Positions 1-6,186 of a stretch of 8,920 bases of DNA are shown piece by piece (the first letter of the stretch is position 1; the number at the start of each line of letters is the position of its first letter). The notes under the pieces were generated by a model, which was not told the DNA's origin, did no database searches, and saw only the letters and a program-made list of their open reading frames with translations. A program made the translations under genes and the position numbers. The stretch is from Archaeoglobus sp. (GTDB taxonomy: Archaea; Halobacteriota; Archaeoglobi; Archaeoglobales; Archaeoglobaceae), in NCBI GenBank assembly GCA_003978865.1, contig QNXS01000052.1, positions 1 to 8,920 on the forward strand, read 5' to 3'.

Positions 1-1
1 A

Positions 2-142
2 ATTACAAAAGTTCTTGGTAAGAGTGGTGCAGATATATTTGCAAGAGTAATGGCAATATTCCTTGCAGCTATAGCAGCAGAATACGTGATTCAGGGTATA
101 TTTGGAAAGATCCATACTTTTCTCAGAACTGTAAAGCAGTAA
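2..142 (+). CDS. MarC-family integral membrane protein, C-terminal fragment
   Basis: The left edge of the window cuts this gene; 46 codons remain before the TAA stop at 140-142. The visible tail has a short basic and glycine part (KVLGKSGADIFAR), then a hydrophobic helix (VMAIFLAAIAAEYVIQGIFG), then a short basic cytoplasmic-looking end. The G-x-x-G...R-x-M...LAAIA...I-x-GI pattern is the usual last transmembrane segment of MarC/UPF0056 proteins, a family of roughly 200-residue multispanning membrane proteins whose biochemical role is poorly known. Seen: the open frame and the helix. Inferred: the family, because only about a fifth of the protein is present. It lies on the same strand as the radical SAM gene at 291, but a T-rich tract and a 148-nt gap separate them, so it is probably a different transcription unit. 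Confidence 0.7.
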   Translation: MTKVLGKSGADIFARVMAIFLAAIAAEYVIQGIFGKIHTFLRTVKQ

Positions 143-151
143 TTTTTTTTA
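141..151 (+). terminator. Oligo-T transcription terminator after the MarC-family gene
   Basis: Immediately after the stop codon of the partial gene the + strand has an uninterrupted run of eight T (143-150). Archaeal RNA polymerase commonly stops at such U-tracts without a strong hairpin, and no stable hairpin is visible just before it. The call rests on the T-run and its position only. Confidence 0.45.
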
Positions 152-168
152 CTTCATTAGCTGGATTC

Positions 169-210
169 TGGATATACTGGTAGATCGGTTTAGAAAGCTT
201 GATATATCCA
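169..210. repeat. 8-bp inverted repeat upstream of the tes-like gene
   Basis: TGGATATA at 169-176 is exactly repeated in inverted orientation as TATATCCA at 203-210, with 26 nt between. It lies upstream of the likely promoter of the radical SAM gene, so it could be a regulator site or a chance AT-rich dyad. No other support is visible. Confidence 0.3.
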
Positions 211-224
211 AAACTCAGTAAGAA

Positions 225-252
225 TAAATAAAAATGGTAGAAAAATTAAATT
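225..252 (+). promoter_or_regulatory. AT-rich TATA-like promoter region for the tes-like gene
   Basis: Two candidate archaeal TATA boxes occur in this A/T-rich stretch: AATAAATAAAA near 223-233 and AAAAATTAAATT at 241-252. The second would place a start site near 270-275, giving a short leader that still carries the Shine-Dalgarno sequence at 279-285. This is pattern matching only. Confidence 0.35.
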
Positions 253-278
253 CAGCAACATTAAATGTTTGCTAAACT

Positions 279-285
279 GGAGGTG
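279..285 (+). promoter_or_regulatory. Strong Shine-Dalgarno site fixing a GTG start
   Basis: GGAGGTG at 279-285, five bases before the GTG codon at 291, is a near-full match to the archaeal 16S anti-Shine-Dalgarno. It supports GTG 291 as the true start of the radical SAM gene rather than a downstream ATG. Confidence 0.75.
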
Positions 286-290
286 TTTGT

Positions 291-1871
291 GTGAGCATAC
301 TAAGACATACTGAGAGCAAGAGCAGGACGGTAAAAGAAATAAAACTGCCGTACAGAACTATCAGTCTGTGCCCTGAATGTCTTAAAGTTATAAATGCCAC
401 TGTATATGAAGAAGATGGTAAGGTCATGATACGGAAAACATGTCCGGAACATGGTGAATTTGTTGATGTTTACTGGGGAGACGTTGAAATGTTTAAAAAA
501 GCTTCTCGCTTTGCCCATGATGGCAAGGGCGTAAAAACCCCAAATACAGAAAATAAAAGAGGATGTCCATTTTCATGTGGTCTATGTCCTGTTCACAAGA
601 GTCATACTGCTCTACTCAACATAGTACTTACAAATAGATGCGATTTAGCTTGCTGGTACTGTTTCTTTTATGCAAGGAAAGCTGGTTACGTTTATGAACC
701 AAGCATAGAGGAAATCGTGAATATTGTCCGAACTGCAAGAGATATGAAACCTGTTGGCTGTAATGCTATTCAACTCACCGGTGGTGAACCAACTTTAAGA
801 GATGATCTGGTTGACATAATAAAAGCAATAAAGAATGAGGGGATAGATCACATACAGTTAAATACAAACGGTATAAAGCTGGCTAACGACCCAACTCTCG
901 CTGTTAAAGTCAAGGAGGCGGGAGTTAATACTGTTTATCTGTCCTTTGATGGTGTTGATGAAAAAACAAATCCAAAAAATATAAAGGAGATTCCAGCAAT
1001 ATTGGATAACTGTAGAAAAGCCGAACTTGGTATTGTTTTTGTCCCAACTGTAATAAGAACTGTGAACGATCACCAGATAGGCGATATAATAAGGTATGCC
1101 TTCAGAAACATGGATGTTGTCAGAGGTGTAAACTTCCAGCCGGTAAGCTTGGTAGGAAGCATGCCGAGAAAAGACAGACAGAAATATAGAATAACAATTC
1201 CAGACGTTATAAAAAAGATAGAAGAGCAAACAGACGGAGAAATCTCAAGGTGGGATTTCTATCCAGTTCCATCTGTTTCACCCATAACGCACATAGTAGA
1301 AGCTATAACCGGACAGCCCCAGTACGAGCTTACAAGCCACTTTGCCTGTGGAATGGCTACTTATGTTTTTAATATTGATGAAAAAATTGTACCCATAACA
1401 CGTTTTATAGATGTTGAAGGACTCTTCGAGTATCTCGATGAAAAAGCTGAAGATCTTACACACAGCAGAATTAAAACTTTAAAGATGCTGAAAGGTATAC
1501 TTGATGTAAGAAAGTTTGTTGATAACTCCAAAGCACCAAAGGGCTTTGATGTGAGTAAAATACTGTTCGACGTGCTCGTACTGCATGATTATTCGGCTTT
1601 AAGTGAGTTTCATGTAAAAACGCTGTTCATAGGTATGATGCACTTTCAGGATCTGTACAACTATGACATAGAAAGAGTTAAGAGATGCGTTATACACTAT
1701 GGAACTCCCGATGGAAGAATTATACCGTTCTGCGCTTTCAACGTACTGCCTGAAATTTACAGAGACAAAATACATGCCAGTTTCAGTGTACCGCTGGAGG
1801 AGTGGGAGAGAAAAAATAATAGAAAACTTAAAGATGAAATTGTAAGAGTTGTCAGAAAACCAAAAGACTGA
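291..1871 (+). CDS. tes: Radical SAM tetraether lipid synthase (Tes/GDGT-MAS synthase family)
   Basis: A 526-residue radical SAM enzyme starting at GTG behind a strong Shine-Dalgarno. In order it shows an N-terminal metal-binding module (C27-x2-C30 and C51-PEHG), a second cysteine cluster (C92, C96, C99), the radical SAM motif C117-x3-C121-x2-C124 in NRCDLACWYCFFYA, the GGEP motif at 164-167, and a conserved-looking C-terminal block with C466 and C481 (VIHYGTPDGRIIPFCAFN). This multi-cluster layout is that of MJ0619-type proteins. Known: their characterised members join the tail ends of archaeal diether lipids to make tetraether (GDGT) membrane lipids. Inferred: the same reaction here; sister families with other substrates share the N-terminal modules. 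It is probably a cytoplasmic enzyme acting at the membrane. It precedes the HD-domain gene by 15 nt, suggesting co-transcription. A search against Tes and its paralogues would settle the subfamily. Confidence 0.83.
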   Translation: MSILRHTESKSRTVKEIKLPYRTISLCPECLKVINATVYEEDGKVMIRKTCPEHGEFVDVYWGDVEMFKKASRFAHDGKGVKTPNTENKRGCPFSCGLCPVHKSHTALLNIVLTNRCDLACWYCFFYARKAGYVYEPSIEEIVNIVRTARDMKPVGCNAIQLTGGEPTLRDDLVDIIKAIKNEGIDHIQLNTNGIKLANDPTLAVKVKEAGVNTVYLSFDGVDEKTNPKNIKEIPAILDNCRKAELGIVFVPTVIRTVNDHQIGDIIRYAFRNMDVVRGVNFQPVSLVGSMPRKDRQKYRITIPDVIKKIEEQTDGEISRWDFYPVPSVSPITHIVEAITGQPQYELTSHFACGMATYVFNIDEKIVPITRFIDVEGLFEYLDEKAEDLTHSRIKTLKMLKGILDVRKFVDNSKAPKGFDVSKILFDVLVLHDYSALSEFHVKTLFIGMMHFQDLYNYDIERVKRCVIHYGTPDGRIIPFCAFNVLPEIYRDKIHASFSVPLEEWERKNNRKLKDEIVRVVRKPKD

Positions 1872-1886
1872 GTTAGTCATTCTTAG

Positions 1887-3071
1887 ATGCCATCAAAAAT
1901 TGTTAGAGATTCCATTCATGGGAGTATAAAAATTCCAGACTGGTGTATTAGAATAGTGGATTCTCCCCAATTTCAAAGACTTAGAAGAATTAAGCAACTT
2001 GGCTTTGCTTCTCTTGTTTACCCCGGAGCAAACCACACGAGATTTGAGCACAGTCTTGGAGTGATGCATATAGTTTTGAACCTCGCAGGTAGAATGGATT
2101 GCAGTGAGAGAGAACGAAGAGAATACATTGTTGCAGCCCTCATACACGATATCGCTCATGCACCGTTCTCTCATTCAAGCGAGAATTTACTCAGGAAATA
2201 CCTAAGATTTAGACACGAGAACATAGTGCCGGTTGTAAAGGGGAGTGAGATTGAAGATGTACTGAAAGATGAAGGGTTGCGGTTGAACAAAATTGCAAAG
2301 ATCATAGAAGGACATAATATAGTGAGCGGAGATATAGATGCAGATAGAATGGATTACTTGGTTAGAGATTCACACTATACGGGTGTTGCGTATGGTGTGT
2401 TTGATCTAATGAGATTGATTGAAAGAATAAAGTTCAGGGGAGTTGAACCTATTATAGACGGAAGAGCTTTAAAAGCGGCAGAATCATTGTTGATATCAAG
2501 ATATATGATGTTTCCAATAGTCTATAACCATCATGTTTGCAGAATTGCTAAGAAGATGTACGAAAAAGCACTGGAGAGATGTGTAGAGGATAGGTTGATA
2601 GAACCAAAAGACCTTTTAAAGATGGACGATTACGATATTGTCCACTTCTTGAGAGGAGCTGGCGGGTATCCAGAAGAAATTATGAACAGATTGGATAACA
2701 GAAAACTTTTCAAGAGGGCAATTTACGTTAGCAGATCAAGAATCCACGTTGAAAAAATAGATGCCAAAAGAGCTGAAGCTGAACTTGCAGAAGATGCGGG
2801 TGTTGATGAAAAAACAGTGATAGTCGATGTACAGGAAGAAGATGAGGCAAAGGAGTTGAGAGCGCTTGTAGAAATAGATGGAGAACTCAGAAAGCTTGAG
2901 GAAGTATCTCCTCTGGTCAGGTCTTTGAAGGAAGCAGAAAAAGAGTTAATGATGATTGGTGTTTACACAGTAGAAGAGCAAGTTGAGAAAGTTGCTAAAG
3001 CAGCTGTGAGATTTTTCGATATAAGAGAGACGATACAGAAAAGGCTGGACGAAGTTTTACCAATATGGTGA
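1887..3071 (+). CDS. HD-domain phosphohydrolase (dNTPase/SAMHD1-like fold)
   Basis: A 394-residue HD-superfamily protein. Visible motifs: N-terminal VRDSIHG typical of this group; HTRFEHSLGV at 50-59 with the first metal ligand H55; the HD doublet H87-D88 in ALIHDIAHAPFSH with H91 nearby; and DIDADRMDYLVRDSHYTG at 149-166, where D153 matches the last metal ligand. These match the four-ligand HD metal site of dGTPase/SAMHD1-type enzymes, so it is probably a nucleotide phosphohydrolase, but the substrate cannot be read from the sequence. The C-terminal third (about 270-394) is acidic and helical and may be a regulatory or oligomerisation part. The ATG at 1887 is 15 nt after the radical SAM stop, and the ribosome site before it is weak, consistent with coupled translation in one operon. 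No catalytic residue is missing. Confidence 0.82.
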   Translation: MPSKIVRDSIHGSIKIPDWCIRIVDSPQFQRLRRIKQLGFASLVYPGANHTRFEHSLGVMHIVLNLAGRMDCSERERREYIVAALIHDIAHAPFSHSSENLLRKYLRFRHENIVPVVKGSEIEDVLKDEGLRLNKIAKIIEGHNIVSGDIDADRMDYLVRDSHYTGVAYGVFDLMRLIERIKFRGVEPIIDGRALKAAESLLISRYMMFPIVYNHHVCRIAKKMYEKALERCVEDRLIEPKDLLKMDDYDIVHFLRGAGGYPEEIMNRLDNRKLFKRAIYVSRSRIHVEKIDAKRAEAELAEDAGVDEKTVIVDVQEEDEAKELRALVEIDGELRKLEEVSPLVRSLKEAEKELMMIGVYTVEEQVEKVAKAAVRFFDIRETIQKRLDEVLPIW

Positions 3072-3090
3072 TACATGTTTAAGTGTTTAA

Positions 3091-3112
3091 TAAAATTTCA
3101 TAAAAATTCATA
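3091..3112. repeat. Imperfect tandem 10-mer in the intergenic region
   Basis: TAAAATTTCA at 3091-3100 is followed directly by TAAAAATTCA at 3101-3110, with one mismatch, and then TA. It lies just after the HD-domain gene in an AT-rich stretch. It may be a simple duplication, or part of an upstream promoter element for the transport operon; nothing distinguishes these. Confidence 0.35.
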
Positions 3113-3134
3113 GAAAAGTATTTTCAGAGAGTGT

Positions 3135-3193
3135 GGTAGGAAAATTAGACAGAGAAAAGTTTAAAACCTGTCTGCTACCCAAACAATTTGGGT
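3135..3193 (+). promoter_or_regulatory. Promoter with nested dyads ahead of the ABC uptake operon
   Basis: A TATA-like element, AAAGTTTAAAA (about 3157-3166), lies between AGACAG (3147-3152) and its exact inverse CTGTCT (3168-3173). An outer pair, GGTAG (3135-3139) and CTACC (3175-3179), surrounds this with uneven spacing. A third perfect dyad, ACCCAAA-CAA-TTTGGGT (3177-3193), falls about where transcription would start. Archaeal repressors often bind dyads over the TATA box or start site, so this looks like an operator region for ligand-responsive control of the transport genes. The repeats are seen; the regulation is inferred. Confidence 0.5.
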
Positions 3194-3203
3194 GTCAACT
3201 CGT

Positions 3204-3212
3204 CGTGAGGTG
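3204..3212 (+). promoter_or_regulatory. Shine-Dalgarno site of the binding-protein gene
   Basis: The purine-rich run GTGAGGTGA, with the core GAGGTGA, lies five to six bases before ATG 3218 and supports that start. Confidence 0.7.
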
Positions 3213-3217
3213 AATGT

Positions 3218-4591
3218 ATGAAGTGGAAAATACTGCTACCACTGTTTATAATTTTGCTTGCAACCAGTTCTGCAAGTGCACAGAACGTAAAGACGATCAA
3301 GATCGGTGTGCTCTGCGATCTATCCAGCTCTCTATCTACCTACGGACATGACATAAAGGACGCTTTGACTATCGCCCAGAGCACGATAAACAACTATTTC
3401 AAATCACACAATGAACCCTATGCTGTTAGCTTTGATTTTGAGGATACACAGGTTAATCCAACAATAGCGCTACAGAAAGTTCAGATGTTGAATTCTAAGG
3501 GAATAAGGTTGATAATTGGACCAATGGGTAGTGGAGAAGTTTCAAACATAAGAAACTATGTAACAGAAAACAAAATAATAATAATATCCCCATCTTCAAC
3601 TGCTGTACCTCGCCTTATAGGATGTACAAAGCCAAGTGATAAGAAATACATATTTAGATTTGTTGCGACTGATGACTTTCAGACAAAGGCAATAGCCAAA
3701 GAACTTCAGAGTGCTGGCATAAAGGGTGTTGTAATACTCTACATTGGAAATTCATGGGGAGAAGGGTTGTATCAATGCATAAAACCAAGGCTTAAAAACG
3801 AGAGTATAGAGATAAAAGATGTAATTTCCTACGACCAGAATACTGCGGACTTTAGTCCTTATATACAAAAAATGACAAACGATATACAGGATTTAGTGAA
3901 CAAGTATGGTAACGAACATGTTGCTGTTGTTACGTTCAGCTATGAAGAGGTAGCTAACTTACTTTCACAGATACCCAGCAATTCAATACTGTTCAAAGTT
4001 GTATGGTTTGGCTGTGATGGTTGTGCAGAAAGTTCACAGGTAATAAAGGCTGCTGCAGATAAACCAGTGATAAAGGATGTGGGGCTTTACAGCACACTCT
4101 TTGAGGCGAGAGGTCCAGCTTTCAAGAAGCTTGTGGAAGAATACAGAAAAATGGGATACAATCACACACCCCAGCAGTACGCCCTCGATGCTTACGATGC
4201 TGCTTGGGTTCTTGCTTTGAGCTATGTACAGGTTATGAAAATGAATAACGGCACGTACAATGCAACCCTCATGGCTGATATAATACCACAGGTAACACTA
4301 AACTACAGTAAGGGTGTTTACGGTGTTGAACCTGTAACTGGCTTTATTCAGTTAAACAAATGGAATGATAGAGCAAGTGGAAACTATGGAATATACTACG
4401 TTACAAAGAATGACACATGGAAAATGGCTGGAAAGTGGTACTACAATAACAACACTGTTGTATGGTTCCATAAGCCCAAGCCACCTGTAATAATCAAACC
4501 AACCCATGCCAAGAAGTCACCGGGGTTAGAGGCTTTTGTTGCAATTGTAGCAGTTGTCGTTACAGCTATGTTCAGAAGAAAGTACCGGTAA
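3218..4591 (+). CDS. Branched-chain amino acid-type ABC transporter substrate-binding protein, surface-anchored
   Basis: A 457-residue secreted binding protein of the LivK/type I periplasmic-binding fold. Residues 1-21 form a signal peptide (basic MKWK, hydrophobic LLPLFIILLA, ASA before Q22); there is no lipobox cysteine. The mature start TIKIGVLCDLSSSLSTYG is the typical first strand and ligand loop of LivK-like proteins, and GPMGSGEVSN (101-110) and SPSSTA (124-129) are the next ligand-loop regions. Residues 431-457 form a C-terminal signal: SPGLEAF, a hydrophobic stretch, then MFRRKYR. This resembles the PGF-CTERM signal processed by archaeosortase A, with Leu in place of Phe. Seven N-x-S/T sequons occur, fitting a glycosylated surface protein. 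It should capture amino acids or similar small molecules outside the cell for the two ATPases encoded next. The ligand is unknown, and no permease gene accompanies it. Confidence 0.85.
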   Translation: MKWKILLPLFIILLATSSASAQNVKTIKIGVLCDLSSSLSTYGHDIKDALTIAQSTINNYFKSHNEPYAVSFDFEDTQVNPTIALQKVQMLNSKGIRLIIGPMGSGEVSNIRNYVTENKIIIISPSSTAVPRLIGCTKPSDKKYIFRFVATDDFQTKAIAKELQSAGIKGVVILYIGNSWGEGLYQCIKPRLKNESIEIKDVISYDQNTADFSPYIQKMTNDIQDLVNKYGNEHVAVVTFSYEEVANLLSQIPSNSILFKVVWFGCDGCAESSQVIKAAADKPVIKDVGLYSTLFEARGPAFKKLVEEYRKMGYNHTPQQYALDAYDAAWVLALSYVQVMKMNNGTYNATLMADIIPQVTLNYSKGVYGVEPVTGFIQLNKWNDRASGNYGIYYVTKNDTWKMAGKWYYNNNTVVWFHKPKPPVIIKPTHAKKSPGLEAFVAIVAVVVTAMFRRKYR

Positions 4592-4595
4592 AACT

Positions 4596-5354
4596 ATGAA
4601 CACGATAATACTTGAAACAAAAAATCTTATTAAATTTTTTGGAGACGTGCTGGTACTTGATGGAGTGAACATAGGAGTTAAAAGAAATTCAACAACCCTG
4701 ATAATAGGTCCAAATGGCAGCGGAAAGACAACTTTGATTAACGTAATAACTGGATTCTATCCCGCAACATCAGGCCAGATAATCTTTGAAGGAGAGGACA
4801 TAACTAAGAAGAGACCGTATCAGATATATGAACTTGGGATAGTTCGAACTTTTCAGATACCACAACCATTAAAGAAGCTGACAGTACTTGAAAACCTGCT
4901 AATAGCTCAAAAGCACATAGGAGAGAACGCAATTTCGGCATTGATCTATTCAAAGTGGGAGAAGTTTGAGGAGGAACTTGTAGATAAAGCTTTAAAAATT
5001 CTTGAGTTTCTGGAAATAGACCATCTATGGAATGAAAATTCTTATAAGTTAAGTGGCGGTCAGCTCAAGTTACTTGAAGTCGGGAGAGCACTTATGACTG
5101 AACCAAAACTGATAATTATGGATGAGCCTATTGCTGGTGTATCTCCTGCCTTGGCTCACGAAATATTGAACAGAATTACCGAGTTAAAGAGAAGGGGAAT
5201 CACGTTTCTCATAGTAGAGCACAGACTTGACATAGCTTTGAAGTACGTTGACTATGTTTATGCGATGGCAAATGGAAAAGTAATAGCTGAGGGTAGTGGA
5301 GAAGAAGTTGTGAACAACCCGCAAGTAGTCGAGGTTTACATTGGAGGCCAGTAG
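4596..5354 (+). CDS. livG: ABC transporter ATP-binding protein, LivG type
   Basis: A 252-residue ATPase subunit of a branched-chain amino acid-type ABC importer. Seen: Walker A GPNGSGKT (38-45), Q-loop Q87 in RTFQIPQ, signature LSGGQ (152-156), Walker B LIIMDEP (172-178) and switch His209 in VEHR. The EGEDIT element near 66 and the RTFQIP sequence are typical of LivG. It would sit at the cytoplasmic face and pair with the LivF-type ATPase downstream to power transport. The frame stays open upstream to a TTG at 4554, but that would overlap the binding-protein gene by 38 nt and add a non-conserved leader; ATG 4596, four bases after the preceding stop, is preferred although its Shine-Dalgarno is weak. 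All motor residues are intact. LivG genes normally follow LivH and LivM permease genes, which are absent here. Confidence 0.9.
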   Translation: MNTIILETKNLIKFFGDVLVLDGVNIGVKRNSTTLIIGPNGSGKTTLINVITGFYPATSGQIIFEGEDITKKRPYQIYELGIVRTFQIPQPLKKLTVLENLLIAQKHIGENAISALIYSKWEKFEEELVDKALKILEFLEIDHLWNENSYKLSGGQLKLLEVGRALMTEPKLIIMDEPIAGVSPALAHEILNRITELKRRGITFLIVEHRLDIALKYVDYVYAMANGKVIAEGSGEEVVNNPQVVEVYIGGQ

Positions 5355-5371
5355 GGTGGAAAGGGTGGAAA
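5354..5371 (+). repeat. Duplicated 9-nt Shine-Dalgarno-like element between livG and livF
   Basis: GGGTGGAAA occurs twice in perfect tandem (5354-5362 and 5363-5371). The first copy begins in the last base of the livG stop codon. The second copy is correctly spaced to serve ATG 5373. It looks like a local duplication of a ribosome-binding site. Confidence 0.55.
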
Positions 5372-5372
5372 A

Positions 5373-6098
5373 ATGAAAGAGGCACTCAAAATTGAAAAAC
5401 TAAATGCAGGCTACGGTAAACTTCATATACTTTTTGATGTAAACGCTAAAGTTTATGATGGACAAATAACTACAGTTGTTGGACCAAACGGAAGTGGAAA
5501 ATCAACTCTTCTAAAAACTGTATTTGGACTTTCGTCGATATACTCTGGCAGTATAGTGTATGAGGGAAAAGATATAACAAAGATTCCTCCCCATGAAAAG
5601 ACAAAACTTGGTATAGCGTACCTACCACAAACAGACAGTGTTTTTGTTAACTTGAGCGTTGAGGAAAATCTAATGATAGCCGGTTATACTCTTGAAAAAG
5701 ATGAAGCTCAGGAAAGAATAAATATGGCATTAGACTTTTTTCCAGAACTAAAAAAACATTTAAAGAGAAAGGCTGGGAGGCTAAGTGGAGGAGAAAGACA
5801 GTTTCTCGGTATAGCTACTGTGCTTGTGAGAAAAGCCAGATTTCTAATGCTGGACGAGCCAACCGCACAGCTCTCTCCAAAGTTTGCGGAAAGCATATTT
5901 AGCAAGATCCAAGAACTTAACAACAAGTTTGGTCTTACAGTTCTACTGGTTGAGCAGAATGCTAAAAGAGCTTTAGAAATAAGTGATAGGGCTTACATGC
6001 TTGTGGGTGGCAGGGTTGTATTTGAGGGTCTTGCAAGGGATCTTCTACATCACGAGAAATTTGAAAAGTACTGTATGGGCATTGGTGTTGAAAGCTAA
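5373..6098 (+). CDS. livF: ABC transporter ATP-binding protein, LivF type
   Basis: A 241-residue ATPase, the usual partner of LivG. Seen: Walker A GPNGSGKS (37-44), Q-loop Q86 in YLPQTDSVF, signature LSGGE (137-141) followed by RQ, Walker B FLMLDEP (157-163), and Gln195 in LLVEQNAKRAL where many ABC ATPases have a switch histidine. The VEQN form is normal for LivF and helps assign it, so it is not a defect. ATG 5373 is well placed behind GGGTGGA. The gene lies 18 nt after livG and closes the operon; the next gene is convergent. Transport would need LivH/LivM-type permeases, not encoded here, so they would have to be supplied from another locus or the ATPases must work with a different partner. 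Confidence 0.9.
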   Translation: MKEALKIEKLNAGYGKLHILFDVNAKVYDGQITTVVGPNGSGKSTLLKTVFGLSSIYSGSIVYEGKDITKIPPHEKTKLGIAYLPQTDSVFVNLSVEENLMIAGYTLEKDEAQERINMALDFFPELKKHLKRKAGRLSGGERQFLGIATVLVRKARFLMLDEPTAQLSPKFAESIFSKIQELNNKFGLTVLLVEQNAKRALEISDRAYMLVGGRVVFEGLARDLLHHEKFEKYCMGIGVES

Positions 6099-6186
6099 AA
6101 AATAGAAAGCTAAAAAGATAGTAGTTAAAAATGGTAACCATAAATTTTTAAACAAATAAAGAGCAATAAGATGAATTAGCTTTCAA
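6088..6186. repeat. 11-bp inverted repeat spanning both stop codons of convergent genes
   Basis: TTGAAAGCTAA at 6088-6098 (the last codons and TAA of livF) is perfectly inverted as TTAGCTTTCAA at 6176-6186 (the last codons and stop of the opposite radical SAM gene). A further copy of GAAAGCTAA lies at 6105-6113. The 77-nt spacer is AT-rich with several A/T tracts and holds no gene. Transcripts from either side could fold through these arms, so the region may act as a bidirectional termination or 3'-end structure. The arms are seen; the role is inferred. Confidence 0.5.

Noticed and set aside
858..1229. 123-codon minus-strand ORF inside the tes-like gene
   Set aside because: It lies fully antisense to a strongly supported enzyme with intact catalytic motifs, and its composition is that of a codon shadow.
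4554..4595. TTG 4554 as the livG start
   Set aside because: It would overlap the binding-protein gene and add 14 residues with no family resemblance. ATG 4596 begins just before the conserved first strand.
6131..6141. Palindrome ATGGT-A-ACCAT in the livF/radical SAM spacer
   Set aside because: The 5-bp arms with a 1-nt centre are too short to stand out in AT-rich DNA and cannot form a normal hairpin loop.
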